Below are positions 58,270-64,000 of a stretch of DNA of 64,000 nt, in pieces (position 1 is the stretch's first letter; the number at the start of each line of letters is the position of its first letter). The notes below the pieces were generated by a model that did no database searches, had not been told where the DNA came from, and saw nothing but the letters and a program-made list of their open reading frames with translations. A program made the position numbers and the translations under genes. The stretch lies in the NCBI RefSeq assembly GCF_001043175.1, contig NZ_CP011494.1:1178001-1242000 (forward strand), read 5' to 3'. The stretch is from Marinobacter psychrophilus (lineage in GTDB: Bacteria > Pseudomonadota > Gammaproteobacteria > Pseudomonadales > Oleiphilaceae).

Positions 58270-59616
58270 ATGATAAAGATCACAAAAGGCCTAGATCTTC
58301 CCATCAGCGGCGTCCCCGAACAGACCATCACCGACGGCAAACCGATTCGCCACGTGGCACTTGTCGGCTTTGACTACAACGGCATGAAGCCGACGATGGA
58401 TGTTAAGGAAGGGGACCGCGTTAAGCGCGGCACGCTGCTGTTTACGGATAAGAAGACCGAAGGCGTTCGTTACACTTCACCGGCAGCGGGCGTGGTGAAA
58501 GAAATTAACCGTGGTGACCGTCGGGTTTTCCAGTCGATTGTCATCGAAATTGATGGCAACGAGGCGGAAACCTTCGCGTCTTACAGCGATGCCGATATTG
58601 CGGGCCTAGAGCGCAAGCAAGTTGTTGATAACCTAGTGGAATCGGGGTTGTGGGCGACGCTGGTAACGCGCCCGTTCAGCAAGGTGCCGGCGATTGACTC
58701 CGTGCCTCATTCAATCTTTGTGTCGGTGATGGATACCAACCCGTTGGCCGCAGACCCTACCATTATTATTGCCGAGAACAGCAAGGCCTTTGAAAACGGC
58801 CTGAGCATTATTGCCAAGCTGACAGCTGGCAAGGTGTTCGTAACAGGCAAGCCTGGCTCAAACGTGGCAGTGCCCAAGTCTGATGTCATTGAAGTCAATC
58901 AGTGTGACGGCGTTCACCCGGCAGGTAACGTAGGCACCCATATTCATCACCTGGACCCGGTATCGCTCAGCAAAACTGTGTGGTCTGTAAATTATCAAGA
59001 CGTTATTGATATCGGCAAGCTGTTCGTTACCGGTGAACTTCCCATTGAGCGCGTTGTCGCAATTGGTGGGCCTAAAGCTCTGAAACCTCGCCTGGTTCGT
59101 ACGCGTTTAGGAGCAAGTCTGGTTGAGTTGTTGGATGGCGAAACCGAAACTGACTGTGAATTGCGCCCGATATCGGGTTCGGTGTTTGGCGGCCGACGGG
59201 CCGAAGGGACCTGCGCTTATTTAGGGCGTTTCGCCAATCAGGTGTCGGTGCTGGCTGAAGGCAATAGCCGGCACTTCATGGCCTACCTGTCGCCGGGCGT
59301 GAACAAATTTTCGACATTGAACATTTACCTGTCAAAACTGACGGGTGGTAAGCGTTTCAACTTCAATACCAGCACCAACGGCAGCGAACGAGCGATGGTT
59401 CCGGTGGGCGCTTACGAGCGCGTTATGCCGTTAGACATATTGCCAACCCAGCTGTTGCGGGCGTTAATCGTCGGTGACACAGAAATGGCCCAGAAACTGG
59501 GTGCGCTGGAACTGGATGAAGAAGATCTGGCTCTGTGCACCTTTGTGTGTCCGGGTAAATATGAATACGGGCCAATTCTCCGAGAGAATCTGACCCGCAT
59601 CGAGATCGAGGGCTAA
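58270..59616 (+). CDS. nqrA: Na+-translocating NADH:quinone reductase subunit A
   Basis: NqrA is the soluble subunit A of the sodium-pumping NADH:quinone oxidoreductase. The start at 58270 ([14 protein letters not shown]) matches the family N-terminus; ATG 58261 would add three residues. The protein has 448 residues, close to Vibrio NqrA (446). Recognisable segments include [20 protein letters not shown] (biotin/lipoyl-like barrel) and the C-terminal [17 protein letters not shown]. nqrB follows after three bases. It begins the nqrABCDEF operon. Confidence 0.95.
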   Translation: MIKITKGLDLPISGVPEQTITDGKPIRHVALVGFDYNGMKPTMDVKEGDRVKRGTLLFTDKKTEGVRYTSPAAGVVKEINRGDRRVFQSIVIEIDGNEAETFASYSDADIAGLERKQVVDNLVESGLWATLVTRPFSKVPAIDSVPHSIFVSVMDTNPLAADPTIIIAENSKAFENGLSIIAKLTAGKVFVTGKPGSNVAVPKSDVIEVNQCDGVHPAGNVGTHIHHLDPVSLSKTVWSVNYQDVIDIGKLFVTGELPIERVVAIGGPKALKPRLVRTRLGASLVELLDGETETDCELRPISGSVFGGRRAEGTCAYLGRFANQVSVLAEGNSRHFMAYLSPGVNKFSTLNIYLSKLTGGKRFNFNTSTNGSERAMVPVGAYERVMPLDILPTQLLRALIVGDTEMAQKLGALELDEEDLALCTFVCPGKYEYGPILRENLTRIEIEG

Positions 59617-59619
59617 ATT

Positions 59620-60828
59620 ATGGCTATCCGACAGTTTCTCGACGGAATCGAGCATCATTTTGAGAAAGGTGGTCGTCACGAGCGTTGGTACGCGCTCTAC
59701 GAAGCGGTAGACACCATTTTCTACTCGCCCAGTTCGGTCACCAAATCCACCTCTCATGTGCGTGATGGCATTGACCTGAAGCGCATCATGATTACGGTGT
59801 GGCTGTGCACCTTTCCGGCCATGTTCTTCGGTATGTGGAACATCGGCTTTCAGGCCAACAGCTATCTAGCCACCAATCCGGAGGCTTTGATCGGAGACGG
59901 CGGCTTACGCACGGCGTTTATAAACGCTATGGCGGTCACCGGTGCAGGTGCTGGCCTGCTGGATAATTTCATCTACGGCATGGCTTACTTTATTCCCATC
60001 TACGTGGTGACCTTTGTTGTCGGCGGGTTCTGGGAAGTGATGTTTGCCACCGTGCGTCGCCACGAAATCAACGAAGGCTTTTTTGTAACCTCGATTTTGT
60101 TTGCGCTGATTTGCCCGCCCACCGTGCCTTTGTGGCAAGTGGCTTTGGGCATTACCTTCGGCATCGTGATCGGTAAAGAAGTGTTTGGCGGAACCGGCAA
60201 GAACTTCCTCAACCCGGCATTGACCGGCCGTGCTTTCCTGTACTTCGCCTATCCGGCGCAGATCTCCGGTGACACGGTATGGACAGCGGTTGACGGTTTT
60301 AGCGGTGCGACATCTCTGAGCTGGGCTGCCAGCGGCGGTGTTGAAGCTCTGGAAAGTCAGATTGGTTGGTCAAACGCATTCATGGGCACCATTCAGGGCT
60401 CTATGGGTGAAACCTCGACCCTGGCTGTGCTGGCAGGTGGCGCTGTGCTGCTGGTCATGAAAATAGCCTCTTACCGTATTGTTGGGGGCGTATTGCTAGG
60501 CATGATTGCCACCTCGCTGCTAATGAATGTGGTGGGGTCAGAAACGAATCCCATGTTTGCCGTGCCGGCGTACTGGCATCTAGTGATTGGTGGTTTTGCC
60601 TTCGGCATGATGTTTATGGCGACGGACCCGGTGTCGTCTGCCATGACCCACACCGGCCGCTGGTGCTTCGGTATTCTGGTGGGCGTGATGACCATTCTGA
60701 TACGTGTCGTAAACCCGGCCTTTCCCGAAGGCATCATGCTGGCGATCTTGTTCGCTAACCTGTTTGCCCCGCTGATGGACCACTACGTTGTTCAGGCTAA
60801 TGTTAAACGGAGGCTCGCTCGTGGCTAA
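59620..60828 (+). CDS. nqrB: Na+-translocating NADH:quinone reductase subunit B
   Basis: This 402-residue integral membrane subunit carries one covalent FMN. The flavinylation site is the Thr in the SGAT motif ([16 protein letters not shown]). About ten membrane segments, the conserved [20 protein letters not shown] and a final [13 protein letters not shown] are visible. It participates in Na+ movement and binds riboflavin with NqrD/E. The end overlaps nqrC by eight bases. Confidence 0.96.
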   Translation: MAIRQFLDGIEHHFEKGGRHERWYALYEAVDTIFYSPSSVTKSTSHVRDGIDLKRIMITVWLCTFPAMFFGMWNIGFQANSYLATNPEALIGDGGLRTAFINAMAVTGAGAGLLDNFIYGMAYFIPIYVVTFVVGGFWEVMFATVRRHEINEGFFVTSILFALICPPTVPLWQVALGITFGIVIGKEVFGGTGKNFLNPALTGRAFLYFAYPAQISGDTVWTAVDGFSGATSLSWAASGGVEALESQIGWSNAFMGTIQGSMGETSTLAVLAGGAVLLVMKIASYRIVGGVLLGMIATSLLMNVVGSETNPMFAVPAYWHLVIGGFAFGMMFMATDPVSSAMTHTGRWCFGILVGVMTILIRVVNPAFPEGIMLAILFANLFAPLMDHYVVQANVKRRLARG

Positions 60829-61624
60829 GGTTAAAGAAACAGTCTCCAGAACGTTAATGGTCGCTTTGGTACTGAGTATTGTGTTTTCAGTTATCGTATC
60901 GACCGCCGCAGTATTGCTGCGCCCGGCACAGATTAAAAATCAGAACCTGGACATCAAAACCAATATCCTGGCGGCTTCGGGTATGTTGCCGGAGGCCGCC
61001 AGTGCCGAGCAGATCGAAGATATTTTTACTCGCTTTGATGTTCGCCTGGTAGATTTGGATTCTGGCGCCTTTGTTGAACCTGAAGCAGTCAATGTGCAAG
61101 ACGCGATGAAATACGATATGTACAAAGCCGCGTCTGACCCGGACATGTCCACCAAGATTCCTGCCAAGGAAGACCTGGCGGGCATAAAGCGTCGCCCTAA
61201 CGTAGCCAAGGTCTATCTGCTGCGCGAAGGCGACGAGGTGAAGCGCGTTGTACTGCCGGTTCACGGTTATGGTTTGTGGTCCACTCTGTATGGTTTTGTA
61301 TCCCTTGAGGGCGACTTGAACACCATCGAAGGCTTGGGCTTTTACGCCCACGCGGAAACGCCGGGCTTGGGTGGCGAGGTGGATAACCCGCGCTGGAAGT
61401 CCCAGTGGGTGGGTAAGCAGCTTTACGACGAAAACAAAACCGAGCCGCAGATCCGCCTGGTAAAAGGCGGTGTTGATGCCAATACTGCGAACAAGCAACA
61501 CAAAGTGGACGCGCTTTCCGGTGCCACTTTGACCAGTCGCGGTGTAGAGCATCTGGTGAATTATTGGATGGGTGATCGTGGCTACGCGGCGTTCCTCAAG
61601 AAACTTCGTCAAGGGGAGGTCTGA
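60821..61624 (+). CDS. nqrC: Na+-translocating NADH:quinone reductase subunit C
   Basis: This 267-residue periplasmic FMN-bearing subunit has a single N-terminal membrane segment ([20 protein letters not shown]). The flavinylation motif is [18 protein letters not shown], with FMN on the Thr. The start is GTG 60821 with GGAGG seven bases upstream, overlapping nqrB; the frame remains open further upstream in the nqrB coding region, but that part is not family-like. nqrD follows after two bases. Confidence 0.95.
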   Translation: MAKVKETVSRTLMVALVLSIVFSVIVSTAAVLLRPAQIKNQNLDIKTNILAASGMLPEAASAEQIEDIFTRFDVRLVDLDSGAFVEPEAVNVQDAMKYDMYKAASDPDMSTKIPAKEDLAGIKRRPNVAKVYLLREGDEVKRVVLPVHGYGLWSTLYGFVSLEGDLNTIEGLGFYAHAETPGLGGEVDNPRWKSQWVGKQLYDENKTEPQIRLVKGGVDANTANKQHKVDALSGATLTSRGVEHLVNYWMGDRGYAAFLKKLRQGEV

Positions 61625-61626
61625 TC

Positions 61627-62292
61627 ATGTCCGAAATGACCGCTAAAAAAGTTCTTTTTGAACCAATTTTCAGTAACAACCCGATTGGATTGCAGATTCT
61701 GGGTATTTGTTCAGCGCTGGCGGTAACCACCAGCATGAACGTCACCATTGTTATGTGTCTTTCCGTTACTGCGGTAACCGCTTGTTCCAACCTGGCGGTA
61801 TCGCTGGTGCGGGCAAAAATTCCGAACAGTATCCGCATCATCGCCCAGATGACCATTATTGCTTCTCTGGTTATTGTGGTGGATCAGTTGCTGAAGGCGT
61901 ATGCCTATGAAGTGTCCAAGCAGCTGTCGGTGTTCGTTGGTCTGATCATCACCAACTGTATCGTTATGGGCCGTGCAGAAGGTTTTGCCATGAAGAACGG
62001 GCCTTGGCTGAGCTTCCTTGATGGCATAGGCAACGGTCTGGGCTACTCGGTGATGCTGCTCTTTGTCGCCTTCTTCCGTGAGTTGCTGGGCGCCGGTTCA
62101 CTGTTTGGCGTTACCCTGATGCTGCCTGTCAGTCAAGGCGGTTGGTACGTCCCCAACGGGCTGTTGCTGTTGCCGCCCAGCGCGTTCTTTATCATTGGCA
62201 TGGCAATTTGGGCCCTGCGCGCATGGAGACCCGAGCAAGTGGAAGAGGCAGACTTCAAAATGTCCCGCCACACCCATAAGGAGGCTTTCTGA
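61627..62292 (+). CDS. nqrD: Na+-translocating NADH:quinone reductase subunit D
   Basis: This 221-residue membrane subunit with six segments is paralogous to NqrE. The conserved [20 protein letters not shown] and [18 protein letters not shown] contain the Cys that helps ligand the iron-sulfur centre shared with NqrE. The stop overlaps the nqr[23 protein letters not shown] is the typical N-terminus. Confidence 0.96.
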   Translation: MSEMTAKKVLFEPIFSNNPIGLQILGICSALAVTTSMNVTIVMCLSVTAVTACSNLAVSLVRAKIPNSIRIIAQMTIIASLVIVVDQLLKAYAYEVSKQLSVFVGLIITNCIVMGRAEGFAMKNGPWLSFLDGIGNGLGYSVMLLFVAFFRELLGAGSLFGVTLMLPVSQGGWYVPNGLLLLPPSAFFIIGMAIWALRAWRPEQVEEADFKMSRHTHKEAF

Positions 62293-62900
62293 TGGAGCAT
62301 TACATCAGTCTGCTGGTTAAGGCTATTTTTGTTGAAAACATGGCTTTGGCCTTTTTTCTGGGTATGTGTACCTTCCTGGCGATCTCTAAAAAGATCGAAG
62401 CCGCAACTGGCCTGGGTATTGCCGTGGTGGTGGTGCTGACCCTCACCGTGCCGGTGAACAACCTGATCTACAACAATATTCTGCGTGAAGGTGCGTTGTC
62501 TTGGGCCGGATTGCCTAACACAGACCTGAGCTTTTTGGGATTGATTACGTACATTGGCGTAATCGCTGCGATTGTGCAGATCATGGAAATGGTTCTGGAT
62601 AAGTACATGCCGGCGCTGTACGCCGCACTTGGGGTGTTTCTGCCGCTTATTACAGTGAACTGCGCCATTTTGGGTGCGGCCCTGTTCATGGTCGAGCGCG
62701 ACTACACCTTCGGTGAGAGTGTGGTGTACGGTTTCGGTGCCGGCGTAGGTTGGGCACTGGCGATTGTGGCTTTGGCCGGCATTCGGGAAAAACTTAAGTA
62801 CAGCGACGTACCGGAAGGCCTGCGGGGCTTGGGCATAACCTTTATTACCGTAGGTTTGATGTCGTTGGGCTTTATGTCTTTCTCCGGCATTTCCCTGTAA
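62292..62900 (+). CDS. nqrE: Na+-translocating NADH:quinone reductase subunit E
   Basis: This 202-residue membrane subunit, partner of NqrD, has six membrane segments. The family sequences [20 protein letters not shown] and [20 protein letters not shown] contain the conserved cysteines near the membrane centre. The NqrD/E pair is thought to take part in Na+ or electron passage between NqrF and NqrC. Confidence 0.96.
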   Translation: MEHYISLLVKAIFVENMALAFFLGMCTFLAISKKIEAATGLGIAVVVVLTLTVPVNNLIYNNILREGALSWAGLPNTDLSFLGLITYIGVIAAIVQIMEMVLDKYMPALYAALGVFLPLITVNCAILGAALFMVERDYTFGESVVYGFGAGVGWALAIVALAGIREKLKYSDVPEGLRGLGITFITVGLMSLGFMSFSGISL

Positions 62901-62939
62901 TTCACACCCGGTGATTCGGATAAACGAAAAGGCGAGACC

Positions 62940-64000
62940 ATGAATACAGAAATTATTCTCGGCGTAGTCATGTTCACTGTGATTGTTCTGGCGCTGGTCG
63001 CGATTATCCTCGCGGCCCGTTCAAAACTGGTCAGTACCGGTGATGTGACGATTGAAATCAATGATGACCCCGAGCACACGGTGCAAACCGAAGCCGGTGG
63101 GAAACTGCTGAACACATTGTCCGGCAGTGGTATCTTTTTGTCGTCTGCCTGTGGCGGAGGCGGAACTTGCGCCCAGTGCAAGTGCAAGGTTTTTGAAGGT
63201 GGCGGCGCTATGTTGGCCACGGAAAGAACCCACTTCACTAACCGGGAAGAAAAAGAAGGCTGGCGTCTGTCGTGCCAGGTTCCGGTAAAGCAGAACATGA
63301 AAATTGAAGTGCCGGAAGAGTTTTTCGGTGTGAAGAAGTGGGAATGTGAAGTGGTAAGTAACCACAATCAGGCCACCTTTATTAAAGAGCTGATTCTGAA
63401 GTTGCCTGAGGGCGAAGAAGTCGACTTCCGTGCGGGCGGTTACGTTCAGCTGGAATGCCCGGAGTACGAAATCGACTTCAAGAAATTTGCGATCGAAGAA
63501 AAGTTCCGAGAAGATTGGGATAAGCACGATATCTGGCGCTATAAGGCCATCAACAAAGAAGACACGATCCGCGCTTACTCCATGGCCAACTATCCGGAAG
63601 AGAAAGGCGTGTTGAAGTTTAACATCCGTATCGCAACGCCCCCTCCGGGCACCGACCACAACCCGGGAATCATGTCGAGCTTCGTTTTTGATTTGGAGCC
63701 AGGGGACAAGATGACCGTGATGGGTCCGTTTGGTGAGTTCTTTGCTAAAAAGACCGATGCAGAAATGGTGTTTGTGGGTGGCGGTGCCGGTATGGCGCCC
63801 ATGCGTTCCCTCATCTTTGACCAACTCAAACGTCTGAACTCCAAGCGCAAGATCAGCTTCTGGTATGGCGCACGTAGCGTACGGGAAATGTTCTACGTCG
63901 AAGACTTTGACGGTTTGGCCAAAGAAAATGATAACTTTGTGTGGCATGTGGCTTTGTCTGACCCCCAGCCAAACGACGACTGGAGTGGTGACACCGGATT
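62940..64000 (+). CDS. nqrF: Na+-translocating NADH:quinone reductase subunit F (partial)
   Basis: This is the NADH-oxidising subunit, cut by the window end after about 353 of roughly 407 residues. One N-terminal membrane segment ([20 protein letters not shown]) is followed by a 2Fe-2S ferredoxin domain with Cys71, Cys77, Cys80 and Cys112 ([14 protein letters not shown] and LSCQVP). The FAD/NADH-binding reductase domain ([29 protein letters not shown]) is largely present. AAAGGCGAG precedes the ATG. It is the last structural gene of the nqr operon in the usual order. Confidence 0.97.
   Translation, partial: MNTEIILGVVMFTVIVLALVAIILAARSKLVSTGDVTIEINDDPEHTVQTEAGGKLLNTLSGSGIFLSSACGGGGTCAQCKCKVFEGGGAMLATERTHFTNREEKEGWRLSCQVPVKQNMKIEVPEEFFGVKKWECEVVSNHNQATFIKELILKLPEGEEVDFRAGGYVQLECPEYEIDFKKFAIEEKFREDWDKHDIWRYKAINKEDTIRAYSMANYPEEKGVLKFNIRIATPPPGTDHNPGIMSSFVFDLEPGDKMTVMGPFGEFFAKKTDAEMVFVGGGAGMAPMRSLIFDQLKRLNSKRKISFWYGARSVREMFYVEDFDGLAKENDNFVWHVALSDPQPNDDWSGDTG

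Noticed and set aside
63021..63947. 308-codon open frame antisense to nqrF
   Set aside because: nqrF on the plus strand has iron-sulfur and FAD motifs; the antisense frame is a shadow.

Overview
The window looks like a chromosomal segment of a marine gammaproteobacterium close to Marinobacter/Pseudomonas. This is inferred from gene order: flhA-flhF-fleN-fliA-cheYZAB-motCD-parA-cheW followed by ccmABCDEFGHI; moxR/DUF58/Bat genes next to the giant NAD-glutamate dehydrogenase; and psrA near MTI phosphorylase-csiV-mfd-gap-nqrABCDEF. All of these resemble the Pseudomonas arrangement. No tRNA, rRNA, insertion sequence, prophage or CRISPR array was seen.

Layout. 1-3128: acyl-CoA catabolism (end of a crotonase, an ADP-forming acyl-CoA synthetase, a second crotonase). 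3205-6161: a leftward, AT-rich module with copper nitrite reductase nirK, an unrecognised exported protein and a Sco-type copper chaperone, behind FNR/DNR-like boxes. 6307-8250: leftward upp-uraA pyrimidine salvage. 8391-22605: rightward flagellar export/placement and chemotaxis cluster, with sigma-54-like elements before flhA and cheW. 22622-24321: leftward FliK-like and FlhB-like genes. 24408-31804: complete cytochrome c maturation operon. 31881-38695: leftward moxR-DUF58-DUF4381-batA-batB-batD operon. 38888-46902: gdhB, carbonic anhydrase and a tandem pair of rRNA guanine-N2 methyltransferases (rsmC, rlmG). 47005-52059: riboflavin synthase (leftward), an unknown membrane protein, psrA with its operator, an L,D-transpeptidase, an MscS channel and a nucleoside phosphorylase. 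52082-56241: leftward mfd-csiV. 56443 to the end: gap, a clear terminator, then the Na+-translocating NADH:quinone reductase operon nqrABCDEF, with nqrF cut by the window edge.

How the parts fit. The flagellar/che block supplies export gate (FlhA), polar number and placement control (FlhF, FleN), sigma-28 (FliA), the signalling core (CheA, CheW, CheY, CheZ, CheB) and the second stator (MotC/MotD). CheR is not present. The ccm operon matures c-type cytochromes. Nqr and gdhB link NADH production to a sodium gradient.

Most genes are conventional. The points that stand out are: triplicated acidic motifs in CheA that resemble the CheY-binding tail of CheZ; the compositionally distinct nirK module with an unknown protein; a three-copy 18-bp repeat that supplies a ladder of in-frame start codons to ccmF; tandem PsrA-type operators over a near-consensus promoter; and several perfect palindromes or hairpins in leaders (parA-like gene, cheW, nirK 3' side, nqr).
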